Source: Rhodanobacter denitrificans (lineage in GTDB: Bacteria; Pseudomonadota; Gammaproteobacteria; Xanthomonadales; Rhodanobacteraceae). Taken from it: 64,000 nucleotides of DNA. The translations under genes were made by a program, and so were the position numbers. Shown here in pieces: positions 1 to 7,416 of the stretch (positions are counted from its first letter, which is position 1; every line of letters begins with the position of its first letter). The DNA lies in assembly GCF_000230695.2 (NCBI RefSeq), contig NC_020541.1, positions 4,161,491 to 4,225,490 on the forward strand, written 5' to 3'. The notes beneath the pieces are model-generated. The model searched no databases. It had not been told where the DNA came from and saw only the letters and a list, made by a program, of their open reading frames with translations.

Positions 1-433
1 GCAGCTTCACGCCATCGATGGCGAACATCTGGCGCCCGATCAGACCCTCGCCGTCGAGCAACGTCAGCACCTGGGCAAAGACGGTCGCGATCGCCCCGCG
101 CGAGCGGCTGACGAAGTCCGCGATGGTGGTGAAGTGTGGCTTGGCGTCGCCGGTCAGGGCGATGAACAGCACGTTGTCGCGGCAGGCGCGCTCGATCGAG
201 CGGGAGCTCACCATGCCTTGGGAATACGCCAGCAGCACCGCCTTGAGCAACATCGTCGGCGCATGGGCCGGCGCGCCGCTGTCGTCATTGCGGTAATGCG
301 CATCGAAGGCGGACAGATCCAGCTGATCGACCAGATGGTGCACGGCATGGGCAAATGATCCCGGCACCAGCTGCGCCTGCAGATCCACCGGCAACAGCCG
401 CGGACTCATATCGATATGCCGGTAGCGTGCCAT
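1..433 (-). CDS. IS1182-family transposase, N-terminal part (cut by window edge)
   Basis: The minus strand reads from ATG at 433 to the window edge without a stop, giving 144 residues that begin MARYRHIDMSPRLLPVDLQ. This is the N-terminal region of IS1182-type DDE transposases, recognisable from LKAVLLAYSQGMVSSRSIERAC, FIALTGDAKPHFTTIADFVS and IGRQMFAIDGVKL (positions about 60-144). The DDE catalytic core lies outside the window. The gene is transcribed away from the gene cassettes to its right, and the insertion sequence end should fall between 433 and about 482, where a remnant of the cassette-associated inverted repeat begins. The family is clear by eye; whether this copy is intact cannot be seen. 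Confidence 0.85.
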   Translation of the reverse strand, partial: MARYRHIDMSPRLLPVDLQAQLVPGSFAHAVHHLVDQLDLSAFDAHYRNDDSGAPAHAPTMLLKAVLLAYSQGMVSSRSIERACRDNVLFIALTGDAKPHFTTIADFVSRSRGAIATVFAQVLTLLDGEGLIGRQMFAIDGVKL

Positions 434-482
434 GCCGCCCCCTTGTTCACGTGGGGCTATTGAAGCAGGATGGGCGGAGGTA

Positions 483-495
483 TTTCTACAACCTC
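483..495. repeat. 13-bp remnant of the cassette-associated inverted repeat
   Basis: TTTCTACAACCTC directly precedes the GTTAGCC core at 496-502. It is identical to the right terminal repeat of the 158-bp elements at 959-1116 and 1623-1780. The rest of this copy is absent, probably lost when the IS1182 element on its left inserted. It shows that the junction before the first visible cassette had the same structure as the next two. Confidence 0.6.
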
Positions 496-505
496 GTTAG
501 CCTCT

Positions 506-901
506 ATGCGCACACTGTTCGCTTTTCTACTGCTCGCCGCTTGCAGCCAAGCGTCGGCGACTTCATGCAATGCGGTGAGCCAGGCACTCACCAACGTCCA
601 AAGGATTGCGTGGGCTCCCGTGTTGGCCAAGCAACTAAAGGTCAGTTCGGCTTCGGTGAACCAATCGTTCGCTCTTGCAGACTGGCGCATCATCTATGTC
701 GAAACTCCTGACACAGATTCGCCATTCCTTTTCTTCCACGGCGACCCACTCAGCACTCACTTTATTACTTTGTGGGCCGGTGCCGCCCGTTCGCAGGAGG
801 AGGGCGCCATCAAAGCTTGGGTCATCAAAAATGCGCCAGGTATCCCTGAGCCGCTCGCAGCTTGTTTTGCGTGGCACGTCACCAAGGTACGTAACCGGTA
901 A
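506..901 (+). CDS. Integron cassette protein 1, small exported protein of unknown function
   Basis: I do not recognise this 131-residue protein. The start is ATG at 506, three bases after the cassette core GTTAGCC (496-502); an upstream in-frame ATG at 470 lies outside the cassette. The N-terminus MRTLFAFLLLAACSQASA is a signal peptide, and LLAAC could be a lipobox with Cys13 as lipidation site. The mature part holds few charged motifs and two further cysteines. Base composition is clearly more AT-rich than the neighbouring core genes, as is usual for cassettes. The stop at 899-901 is only four bases before the attC site. No function is inferred beyond export from the cytoplasm. Confidence 0.6.
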   Translation: MRTLFAFLLLAACSQASATSCNAVSQALTNVQRIAWAPVLAKQLKVSSASVNQSFALADWRIIYVETPDTDSPFLFFHGDPLSTHFITLWAGAARSQEEGAIKAWVIKNAPGIPEPLAACFAWHVTKVRNR

Positions 902-905
902 ACTC

Positions 906-1123
906 GGCTAACAACTCGTTCAAGGCGGACGGCTACGCCGCCGCTTAACTCCAGCGTTGAGGTTGTAGAAAAACCACTTCTGGACAAGTTGACCGCCAAG
1001 CAGGGGAAAAGCGACCTCACAGAACGCTCTACAATCGACGCGCAGCCTGCCGGGAAGGGTTCAAGTACCCCCTGAAATCATGCGAATCCGCGCCAGGGTA
1101 CTTTTTCTACAACCTCGTTAGAT
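906..1123 (+). other. attC recombination site of cassette 1, interrupted by a 158-bp element
   Basis: GGCTAAC (906-912) is the inverse core and is exactly complementary to the cassette's own 5' core GTTAGCC at 496-502, as required for an integrated cassette. It is followed by TCGTTCAAG, a short GC-rich hairpin, CTTAACTCCAGC and then GTT (956-958), which is the layout of a standard 60-bp attC. The 3' core does not continue as GTTRRRY. A 158-bp element follows and the core reappears as GTTAGAT at 1117-1123, where cassette 2 begins. From 916 to 1120 it matches 1580-1784 at all but three positions. Confidence 0.75.
959..1116. mobile_element. 158-bp MITE-like element inside attC, copy A
   Basis: The ends GAGGTTGTAGAAAAA (959-973) and TTTTTCTACAACCTC (1102-1116) are perfect 15-bp inverted repeats. 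GTT flanks both sides (956-958 and 1117-1119), which looks like a 3-bp target duplication. Removing the element and one GTT restores a canonical attC end, CCAGCGTTAGAT. It holds no credible reading frame, so it would need a transposase in trans. It is identical over all 158 bp to copy B at 1623-1780. An alternative reading is that it belongs to an unusually long attC. Confidence 0.65.
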
Positions 1124-1135
1124 GTGGAGGTTTCC

Positions 1136-1579
1136 GTGCGCACCTTTGTGCTTTTCCTTGTGGCAGCCCTACTACTCAGCACTGCAGCGCAAGCTACGCA
1201 GCCTTATTCTGAGCAGTTTTCCGCCAAGTTTAAGGCGGCGGTAGACAATGCAATGAGCCAACCGACTGCTGATGGCAGGACTAGGCTTCTAATGGAGGCC
1301 ATGCGCGGCGGGACCGACAGCGAAGTGTTTTTTGTCTTTCCGCTACTTTTCCCTCGCAGGGTCATAGATGCCGCTCAAAACGCGCATATATGTGTCGCTG
1401 AGATTTCGTCTTCAATCAGTAATGGCAAAGCGTACTTGGCTGCCGCTCCGGCTGAGCGGGAAGATTTTCCTCATGCGCAGGCAAAGAAAATTCGGTCTGA
1501 CATGGATCGCCTGATCACGTGTCTCGATCGATACTATGCCAATGGCCAGTTACGACTTCCTTCGCAATCATCTAACTGA
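1136..1579 (+). CDS. Integron cassette protein 2, exported protein of unknown function
   Basis: I do not recognise this 147-residue protein. I chose GTG at 1136 because GGAGG at 1126-1130 sits five bases before it and because the product then begins MRTFVLFLVAALLLSTAAQA, a good Sec signal peptide; GTG at 1124 would destroy that spacing. The mature protein is mostly polar and helical with two cysteines (in HICVAE and LITCLDRY). The stop lies inside the attC inverse core, so gene and recombination site overlap. Signal-peptide starts in two consecutive cassettes (MRTLFAF, MRTFVLF) suggest envelope functions. AT content is higher than in the core genes. Confidence 0.6.
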   Translation: MRTFVLFLVAALLLSTAAQATQPYSEQFSAKFKAAVDNAMSQPTADGRTRLLMEAMRGGTDSEVFFVFPLLFPRRVIDAAQNAHICVAEISSSISNGKAYLAAAPAEREDFPHAQAKKIRSDMDRLITCLDRYYANGQLRLPSQSSN

Positions 1580-1787
1580 TCGTTCAAGGCGGACGGCTTC
1601 GCCGCCGCTTAATTCCAGCGTTGAGGTTGTAGAAAAACCACTTCTGGACAAGTTGACCGCCAAGCAGGGGAAAAGCGACCTCACAGAACGCTCTACAATC
1701 GACGCGCAGCCTGCCGGGAAGGGTTCAAGTACCCCCTGAAATCATGCGAATCCGCGCCAGGGTACTTTTTCTACAACCTCATTAGGC
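1570..1787 (+). other. attC recombination site of cassette 2, interrupted by a 158-bp element
   Basis: ATCTAAC (1570-1576) is exactly complementary to this cassette's 5' core GTTAGAT (1117-1123). The attC body (1577-1622) differs from the first site only in the hairpin tip and one base of the 3' arm. The 158-bp element follows, and the next cassette starts with ATTAGGC (1781-1787), in which the invariant G of the core has become A. Confidence 0.75.
1623..1780. mobile_element. 158-bp MITE-like element inside attC, copy B
   Basis: It has the same 15-bp terminal inverted repeats (1623-1637 and 1766-1780) and sits at the same place in its attC as copy A, after GTT at 1620-1622. The right flank is ATT instead of GTT. 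The two copies are identical over their full length, which means recent duplication, gene conversion, or spread together with the attC. Confidence 0.65.
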
Positions 1788-1793
1788 CTCAGC

Positions 1794-2063
1794 ATGTACA
1801 CCGACCGTTATGGAAAATTCACCTGCAATATCGCCGGCTTTTTCGCAGGCTTGGCTGCGCTGGCTATTCTACTTGTAGCGTGGGGTTGGGGTGGCTTTGC
1901 AACAGGGGTTTGGGTTGACGGCTGTCCTGACGTCGTTGCGGCTTATGCCTGCCCAAAGTGGTGGGAAGACATTTTTTTGTTTGCTCTCCCGCCAGTTCTT
2001 GTTGGCATCTCAATTTTTAGCGGTCTTTGGGTTCGGCGCTCTATGTTTGTTTGTCCGGCCTAA
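1794..2063 (+). CDS. Integron cassette protein 3, small membrane protein of unknown function
   Basis: I do not recognise this 89-residue protein. It starts at ATG 1794, six bases after the cassette core, and ends inside the inverse core GCCTAAC (2058-2064), which is complementary to the expected GTTAGGC 5' core. Two hydrophobic segments are visible at about residues 13-36 and 61-80, with three cysteines in and after the loop between them (DGCPD, YACPKW) and near the C-terminus. An integral inner-membrane protein is likely. Orientation and spacing are those of a cassette gene read from an upstream promoter. Confidence 0.55.
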   Translation: MYTDRYGKFTCNIAGFFAGLAALAILLVAWGWGGFATGVWVDGCPDVVAAYACPKWWEDIFLFALPPVLVGISIFSGLWVRRSMFVCPA

Positions 2064-2071
2064 CCAGTCCG
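2058..2071 (+). other. Truncated attC of cassette 3
   Basis: The inverse core GCCTAAC is followed by only seven bases before the left inverted repeat of the IS701-type element begins at 2072. The remainder of this attC is not found on the far side of the element at 3551, so the array was truncated here rather than simply split. Confidence 0.6.
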
Positions 2072-3550
2072 TAATTCTACTGTGTCACTAAAGACGTCTG
2101 GTGCTCGGATGCGCCATGCCGCAGCAAGGACATCGCGCCAACTGTCGCGCGATCAGGCGGGCGAGACGAAAGTGTACGGTCGCGATCGAGAGCGGTTGAT
2201 GGCGCTGCATCGGCCCCGGCCCCACGCGGGCGGAAGCCTTCGGGTACGGCAGGCGCCTTGAATCGTGCACGGTTTTTTTTACTGCCACGCAAGCGCTCCA
2301 ACGTCAGGAAGCCGTAGGCCGCGATACACAGGCTGGCGTGATGATGAAAGCCGCGCCAGTTGCGCCCCTCGTAGTGACCCAAGCCGAGTTCTTGCTTGAG
2401 TTCCAGGTAGTCCCGCTCGATGCGCCAACGGCCCTTGATGGTGCCGACAAGGGCCTTGAAGGTCGTCGCTTTCGGCAACGTCGACAACCAGTAGCGTAGC
2501 GGTTCGGCGTCGCCGCCAGGCCATTCGATGACCAGCCATTCGGGCGCGCGATCGCGGTCGTCGTGGGCGGCGACCACGCGTACGCGGGCGAAGCGGCCGG
2601 ACAAGGGTTCGGCGGAGCCCTGCCGCCAGGTAATGGTGCGGTACGCCCGCGCCGGCAACGCCTGCGCCAACGCACGCACACTGATCGGCCGGTGCGCCGC
2701 ATCGCGGCATACCCGCACGCGGGGGCGTCCACCACCCGTCGCAGGCGGTGGTGGCGTGGCTGGTTGATGCTTGCCCCACCACACCGCCGTGAGCGGCCTG
2801 ACGCCCAGCGCGTAGATCAGGTCTTGCGTGCTCAGCGCATCGCGAAGCATGCTGTCATCGCCGTAGGCGGCATCGCCCAACACGACGCCTCGCGGCACGC
2901 CCGCCGCGACGGCGGCGCGGATCTGCGCCACCGCAATCTGGTTCTTGGTCAGAAAGCCGACTGATGCGGGCACCCCAACAGCGGCACATCGCTGCGGGTC
3001 GTCGGTCCATTCGGCCGGCAGGTATAGCTGATACGCCAACGGCAGGCTGTTGGAGTCCGTCGCCAGCGACAAGCTCACCGCCACCCGACAGTTGTCGGTC
3101 TTGCCGGTCTGCCCGCAGTACTGCCGGGCTACGCCCACCGAGTGCCTACCCTTCTTCGGAAAGCCGGTGTCATCAATGATCCAGAAGCACGGTGTGGTTC
3201 CGCCGTGCGTCAGCACGGGCAGCACCTGCTCGGCCACGGCGGCCAGCAAGGCATCGTCGTTCCATGCCGACGTCGACACCAGGTGATGCATCGACTGGTG
3301 GGTCGCCCGTACATCTTGCGGCCGCACCCGTGCCGCCATCGGCTCCACGCTCTTGCGGCCGCCAGGCAGCATCAAACCCTGCAGATACCAGCGCGTGGGC
3401 GCCACCCGATCCGCGTGCCCCATGGCGATGACCATCGCTTCGCCATACCGCTCAAAGCGGCCTTCCAGACCGATGCCCATGACCCACCTCCTCGCAGGTT
3501 GCTAGAAGATGCCGTGATCATGCCATATATTTATTGACACAGTAGAATTA
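2072..3550 (-). mobile_element. IS701-family insertion sequence
   Basis: Perfect 16-bp terminal inverted repeats bound the element: TAATTCTACTGTGTCA at 2072-2087 and its complement at 3535-3550. The 1479 bp between and including them hold one transposase gene on the minus strand. I see no convincing target duplication: the flanks are CCG on the left and GGA on the right. It ends the gene-cassette array. Confidence 0.85.
2077..3480 (-). CDS. IS701-family transposase (probable 3' frameshift)
   Basis: 467 codons from ATG 3480. The IS701 transposase signature is clear in CFWIIDDTGFPKKGRHSVGV, followed by ARQYCGQTGKTDNC (residues about 97-133, with a catalytic Asp), then VLGDAAYGDDSMLRDAL and the region WRIERDYLELKQELGLGHYE with the catalytic Glu. 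The last 70 or so residues look wrong for the family. The usual C-terminus, with PLSIATVHFRLARLIARQ and LARCPCCG, is encoded in another frame at about 2110-2215. One base shift in the GC-rich run near 2210-2225 would restore it. The listed frame instead runs into the terminal repeat. The copy may be inactive, or the base may be a sequencing error. Confidence 0.8.
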   Translation of the reverse strand: MGIGLEGRFERYGEAMVIAMGHADRVAPTRWYLQGLMLPGGRKSVEPMAARVRPQDVRATHQSMHHLVSTSAWNDDALLAAVAEQVLPVLTHGGTTPCFWIIDDTGFPKKGRHSVGVARQYCGQTGKTDNCRVAVSLSLATDSNSLPLAYQLYLPAEWTDDPQRCAAVGVPASVGFLTKNQIAVAQIRAAVAAGVPRGVVLGDAAYGDDSMLRDALSTQDLIYALGVRPLTAVWWGKHQPATPPPPATGGGRPRVRVCRDAAHRPISVRALAQALPARAYRTITWRQGSAEPLSGRFARVRVVAAHDDRDRAPEWLVIEWPGGDAEPLRYWLSTLPKATTFKALVGTIKGRWRIERDYLELKQELGLGHYEGRNWRGFHHHASLCIAAYGFLTLERLRGSKKNRARFKAPAVPEGFRPRGAGADAAPSTALDRDRTLSSRPPDRATVGAMSLLRHGASEHQTSLVTQ

Positions 3551-4094
3551 GGAGACTTCCGATCAACCCCCGGCGCATGATGCTTTTGCCCTGAGCTTTC
3601 GGGCCGATGCTGGTCATCGTGTTGTCCTTGATGTTGCGTCGTGCGTGTCAGTACTTCGCGGTGTTGAACGTTGCCAGACTGCATTTCCTTAGACGGTCTT
3701 GTTGAGCCATTGCCGCCGGCTCGGACCAGGGTATAAACCGCGCCCAGAGACCTCGTTCGTTCATCGGTGTCGTCGGTGTTTGGGGATCAGCCGAAACATG
3801 TTTGGACGTCCAGAATGTTAGTCAGGTTCTCTCCGGGTCGGTCTGACCTGCTGCCGCCGCGCTGCGCTGACGGTGGAACGAAGGCGGGTGGCTCGGATAG
3901 TCCTGGCGCGCTGGTGCACGGGATGGGCCAGGTATGGGGCTTTTGCCCTAGGCTTGCGGGCCGCTGCCGGTCAGCGTGTTGCACCCGGGGTGGCATCGCG
4001 CAAGCCCGTGCCGCGCGGATTCATCGCGTGTCAGACTGCATCCGTGCGCGCTGCACGCGCTGCCCGCCGACCGACGAAGCGCACCGGAGGCACC
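3551..4094. other. Gene-free stretch between the IS701 element and the cupin gene
   Basis: No reading frame here has credible composition or a ribosome binding site. A diverged internal duplication is visible: about 3578-3625 (GCTTTTGCCCTGAGCTTTCG and following bases) resembles 3938-3985 (GCTTTTGCCCTAGGCTTGCG and following bases), and both are followed within about 80 bp by GTGTCAG or GCCAGACTGCAT-type sequence. It is probably remnant sequence from earlier rearrangement of the island. Confidence 0.5.
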
Positions 4095-4481
4095 ATGAGC
4101 AAAGAGCCGACTGCTCCTGAAACGCGAGGCGTCGCGATCCAGTCGCTGGCGATCATGGACCTGGGCCAGGAAATCGAGGGCATGGCCGGGCGCCAGCTGC
4201 GCATGCGCAGGGTCACCATCGCGCCAGGCGGGGTGTTCGGCCCCGTCCACGACCACCGGGATCGGCCGGGCCTCGTCTACATCCTGCAAGGGACGATCAC
4301 CGACCATCGCGACGGCATCGCCACCGACTACGGCCCCGGCGTGGGCTGGCCCGAGGACCGGCATACCGTCCACTGGCTAGAGAACCGGGGCACGGTGCCG
4401 GCCGTGGAGATCTCCATCGACATCGTGCGGCAGGAGCCGAACCCGGCCAGCCGTGCCGACGACGCCGGGCGGGTCCGATGA
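4095..4481 (+). CDS. Cupin-domain protein
   Basis: 128 residues from ATG 4095, preceded by GGAGG at 4086-4090. A single small cupin barrel is visible: RRVTIAPGGVFGPVHDHRDR (residues about 36-55) supplies the two metal-binding histidines of cupin motif 1, and DRHTVHWLENRGTVPAVEI (about 90-108) is motif 2. It probably binds a metal and acts on, or senses, a small molecule; the substrate cannot be told. Its stop overlaps the start of the acetyltransferase gene (ATGA at 4478-4481), so the two are translationally coupled. Confidence 0.75.
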   Translation: MSKEPTAPETRGVAIQSLAIMDLGQEIEGMAGRQLRMRRVTIAPGGVFGPVHDHRDRPGLVYILQGTITDHRDGIATDYGPGVGWPEDRHTVHWLENRGTVPAVEISIDIVRQEPNPASRADDAGRVR

Positions 4482-5071
4482 GCGCATCCGACGGGAGACA
4501 AGGCGCCGCGGGGCGAATCGCCATGACGTATCTGCAGCGGCAAGGCGGGATCGTCGTCCGCCCGCTGGCGGCAGGCGACGCGGAGCCGCTGTACCGGGCA
4601 GTGCGCAGTTCGGTGGAGTCGCTGTCGTACTGGCTGCCCTGGTGCCACCGCGACTATGCGCTGGCGGATGCGACCGCTTGGGTCGAGCACGGCATGGCGT
4701 GCTGGGCGGCCGGCTCCGAATTTCCCCTCGGCGTGTTCGATGGCACGGGCGCGGTCATCGGCGGCACCGGGGTGAACCACCTCAACCGCGCCCACGGGGT
4801 GGGCAATCTCGGCTACTGGGTATGCGACGCCGCAAGGAATCGCGGCGTGGCCACGCTCGCCGCCCGTGCCGCGGCCCGGCTGGGCTTCGACGTGCTGGGC
4901 CTGACGCGGCTGGAGATCGTGGTGCCGCCGCACAACGCGGCCAGCCAGCGGGTGGCGGAGAAGCTGGGCGCGCTGCGCGAGGTGGAGGCACGCAACCGCG
5001 TGCTGTTCCAGGGCCGGCCCGAGCGCGCGGTGGTCTATTCGCTGATTCCCAACGACCTGGCGGACGGCTGA
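4478..5071 (+). CDS. GNAT-family N-acetyltransferase (RimJ/RimL-like)
   Basis: 197 residues from ATG 4478; ATG 4523 (MTYLQRQGGIVVRPL) is a good alternative start because the fold begins there. RPLAAGDAEPLYRAV opens the fold, and LGYWVCDAARNRGVATLA (residues about 111-128) is the acetyl-CoA-binding loop of the RimL subgroup, with VVPPHNAASQRVAEKLGA as the following helix. Members acetylate N-termini of ribosomal proteins or small amines; the acceptor here is unknown. It is coupled to the upstream cupin gene. Confidence 0.85.
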   Translation: MSASDGRQGAAGRIAMTYLQRQGGIVVRPLAAGDAEPLYRAVRSSVESLSYWLPWCHRDYALADATAWVEHGMACWAAGSEFPLGVFDGTGAVIGGTGVNHLNRAHGVGNLGYWVCDAARNRGVATLAARAAARLGFDVLGLTRLEIVVPPHNAASQRVAEKLGALREVEARNRVLFQGRPERAVVYSLIPNDLADG

Positions 5072-5262
5072 GCGGACGGCACTTGGTATGGCCGCCACGC
5101 CGGCACGCCCCGGCTTATGCATCGACTTAACCTGCCGCCGTGCACGCTGGAAAGCGAACCCGATGTCCGGCATGTTGGCGACGTCCTGCCGTAGCGCGTG
5201 GAATGATGCGCGCCGCATGTCGGGCAAGTTCGCCCGCCGCCCCCAAGGAGAACGCCATCACC

Positions 5263-6669
5263 ATGCCGACACCCCGCTCGGACGCCCTGGTCTTTTTCGG
5301 CGCCACCGGCGACCTGGCCTACAAGAAGATCTTTCCGGCACTGCAGGCGATGCTGCTGCACGACGGGCTGAACCTGCCGATCATCGGCGTGGCGCACTCG
5401 GGCTGGAGCGTGGAGCAGCTGCGCCAGCGCGCGCACGACAGCCTGGCGCACGCGGCGCAGGAGCAGGGCGGCGCGGTGGACGAGGCCGCCTTCGCGCAGC
5501 TGGCGGCGCGATTGCAGTATGTCGATGGCGACTACAACGACCCGGCCACGTTCGCGCAACTGAAGCGGGCGCTGGGCGCGGCACAACGGCCGCTGCACTA
5601 TCTGGCGATCCCGCCCGGGCTGTTCGCCGTGGTGGCGAAGAACCTGCAGCAGGCCGGCTGCGCCGACGGGGCTCGGATCGTGGTGGAGAAGCCGTTCGGC
5701 CGCGACCTGGCCTCGGCGCAGGCGCTCAACCGCACGCTGCACGCGGTGTTCCCGGAGTCGGCGATCTTCCGCATCGACCATTACCTGGGCAAGGAGCCGG
5801 TGCAGAACCTGTTGTATTTCCGCTTCGCCAACACCGTGCTGGAGCCGGTGTGGAACAACCGCTACGTAGACCGCGTGCAGATCACCATGGCCGAGCAGTT
5901 CGGCGTGGACGGCCGCGGCGCGTTCTACGAGGGCGTCGGTGCTATCCGTGACGTGCTGCAGAACCACCTGCTGCAGGTGACCTCGCTGCTGGCGATGGAT
6001 GCGCCGATCGGCAGCGAGCCGGAAGCGCTGCGCGCGGAGAAGCTGCGGCTGTTCCGCGCGATGCGCCCGCTCGACCCGGCCGAGGTGGTGCGCGGCCAGT
6101 TCCGCGGCTACCGCGAGGTCGAGGGTGTGGCCGCCGATTCCAACGTGGAGACCTTCGTGGCGCTGTGCCTGCACATCGACACCTGGCGCTGGGCCGGCGT
6201 GCCGTTCCACATCCGCGCCGGCAAGCGGCTGCCGCTGACCACCACCGAGGTGATGGTGGACATGAAGGCGCCGCCGCTGTCGGTGTTCGACCCGGTCGGC
6301 GCGGCGCAGTCGAACTACTTCCGCTTCCGGCTCAGCCCGCAGGTGATCCTCGCCGCGGGCATGCGGGTGAAGCAGCCGGGCGAGGAGATGCGCGGCGAGC
6401 CGGTGGAGCTGGTCGTGCGGCACGACCTGGCACCGGAGAAATCGCCGTACCAGCGCCTGCTCGGCGACGCGATACGCGGCGACAACGCGCTGTTCACCAG
6501 CGACGAATGCGTGGAGGCGGCGTGGGCGGTGGTCGACCGCGTGCTCGCCCACGAAGGCGCGGTGGAGCTCTACGAGCCGGGCAGCTGGGGTCCGGCCGCG
6601 GCGGCGCACCTGGTCGGCGGCGACGAGGGCTGGCACGACCCGCGGGCGGAGGAGAACCGGCCATGCTGA
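5263..6669 (+). CDS. zwf: Glucose-6-phosphate 1-dehydrogenase
   Basis: 468 residues from ATG 5263 with AAGGAG at 5245-5250. It oxidises glucose 6-phosphate to 6-phosphoglucono-1,5-lactone with NADP, the entry to the oxidative pentose phosphate and Entner-Doudoroff routes. The Rossmann nucleotide site is [17 protein letters not shown] (residues about 10-26), the substrate-binding and catalytic motif is [13 protein letters not shown] (about 170-182), and VRIEKPFG appears as [10 protein letters not shown]. It is slightly shorter than the usual 480-500 residues. It is the first gene of a compact sugar-phosphate operon, and its stop overlaps the next gene. Confidence 0.95.
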   Translation: MPTPRSDALVFFGATGDLAYKKIFPALQAMLLHDGLNLPIIGVAHSGWSVEQLRQRAHDSLAHAAQEQGGAVDEAAFAQLAARLQYVDGDYNDPATFAQLKRALGAAQRPLHYLAIPPGLFAVVAKNLQQAGCADGARIVVEKPFGRDLASAQALNRTLHAVFPESAIFRIDHYLGKEPVQNLLYFRFANTVLEPVWNNRYVDRVQITMAEQFGVDGRGAFYEGVGAIRDVLQNHLLQVTSLLAMDAPIGSEPEALRAEKLRLFRAMRPLDPAEVVRGQFRGYREVEGVAADSNVETFVALCLHIDTWRWAGVPFHIRAGKRLPLTTTEVMVDMKAPPLSVFDPVGAAQSNYFRFRLSPQVILAAGMRVKQPGEEMRGEPVELVVRHDLAPEKSPYQRLLGDAIRGDNALFTSDECVEAAWAVVDRVLAHEGAVELYEPGSWGPAAAAHLVGGDEGWHDPRAEENRPC

Positions 6670-7379
6670 GCCACCCTGCCGCCGAAGCCGCTGCGGTGGT
6701 GTTCCTGCTCGACGTGGACAACACCCTGCTCGACAACGACCGCTTCGGCGCCGACCTCGGCGCCACGCTGGAGGCGGCGTTCGGCGCCGCTGCGCGCGAG
6801 CGCTACTGGGCGATCTACGAGGAGCTGCGCCAGCAGTCCGGCTTTGCCGATTACCTGGGCGCGCTGCAGCGCTTCCGCACCGGCCTGGACAACGACCCGT
6901 CGCTGCTGCAGATGTCGTCCTACCTGCTGGACTACCCGTTTGCCGAACGGCTGTATCCGCACGCGCTGGAAACCGTGGCGCACCTGCGCACGCTGGGTCC
7001 CACCGCAATCCTGTCCGACGGCGACGTGGTGTTCCAGCCGCACAAGATCCAGCGCGCCGGGCTGTGGGCCGCGCTACGCGGCGAGGTGCTGGTCTACGTG
7101 CACAAGCAGCAGATGCTGGTGGCGATGCAGCAGCGCTACCCGGCCGCGCACTACGTGATGGTGGACGACAAGCCGCAGGTGCTGGCGGCGATGAAGCAGC
7201 GCCTGGGCCGCAAGCTCACCACGGTGTTCGTGCGCCAGGGCCACTACGCGGCCGCCGGTGCCGGCGAAGCCGTCACGCCGGCGCCGGACCTGACCCTCGC
7301 GTGCATCGGCGATCTGCGCCGGCGTAAGCTTGAAGACTTCCTGCCGAGCGCGCCCGCGATCAGCCTGCCGGCAGACTGA
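6663..7379 (+). CDS. HAD-superfamily hydrolase
   Basis: 238 residues from ATG 6663, overlapping the zwf stop by seven bases. HAD motif I is [12 protein letters not shown] (residues about 15-26, nucleophile Asp), motif II is AILSDGD, and motif IV is [13 protein letters not shown]. An alpha-helical cap lies between motifs I and II. It should hydrolyse a phosphate ester in the cytosol. In many operons the second gene here is 6-phosphogluconolactonase, but this protein has no resemblance to that family. Its fixed place in a sugar-phosphate operon suggests a sugar phosphate or damaged metabolite as substrate. Confidence 0.8.
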   Translation: MLSHPAAEAAAVVFLLDVDNTLLDNDRFGADLGATLEAAFGAAARERYWAIYEELRQQSGFADYLGALQRFRTGLDNDPSLLQMSSYLLDYPFAERLYPHALETVAHLRTLGPTAILSDGDVVFQPHKIQRAGLWAALRGEVLVYVHKQQMLVAMQQRYPAAHYVMVDDKPQVLAAMKQRLGRKLTTVFVRQGHYAAAGAGEAVTPAPDLTLACIGDLRRRKLEDFLPSAPAISLPAD

Positions 7380-7416
7380 CATCATCTATCGATCGAATCG
7401 GAGACACGGAGCAAGC

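Noticed and set aside
445-453. GTTCACGTG, resembling part of a parS site
   Set aside because: Only nine central bases match; the outer arms of the 16-bp parS palindrome are not there, and the site belongs to the IS1182 end region.
989-1035. TTGACC and TACAAT in the 158-bp element as a promoter
   Set aside because: The two boxes are 35 bp apart, which is too far for a sigma-70 promoter, and no better -35 stands 17 bp before TACAAT.
1057-1070. GGGTTCAAGTACCC in the 158-bp element looks like a tRNA T-arm
   Set aside because: The closing pair of the T-loop does not fit and no other cloverleaf arms can be drawn around it. It also occurs identically in copy B as part of the element.
906-1787. The long direct repeats as a CRISPR array
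   Set aside because: Only two long copies exist, they contain internal inverted repeats, and complete genes lie between them.
3502-3684. Small minus-strand open frame to the right of the IS701 transposase
   Set aside because: It spans the IS end and has a low-complexity His/Gln composition without a ribosome binding site.
6663-7379. 6-Phosphogluconolactonase, expected after zwf
   Set aside because: The protein has HAD motifs DVDNT and VDDK and none of the lactonase signatures.
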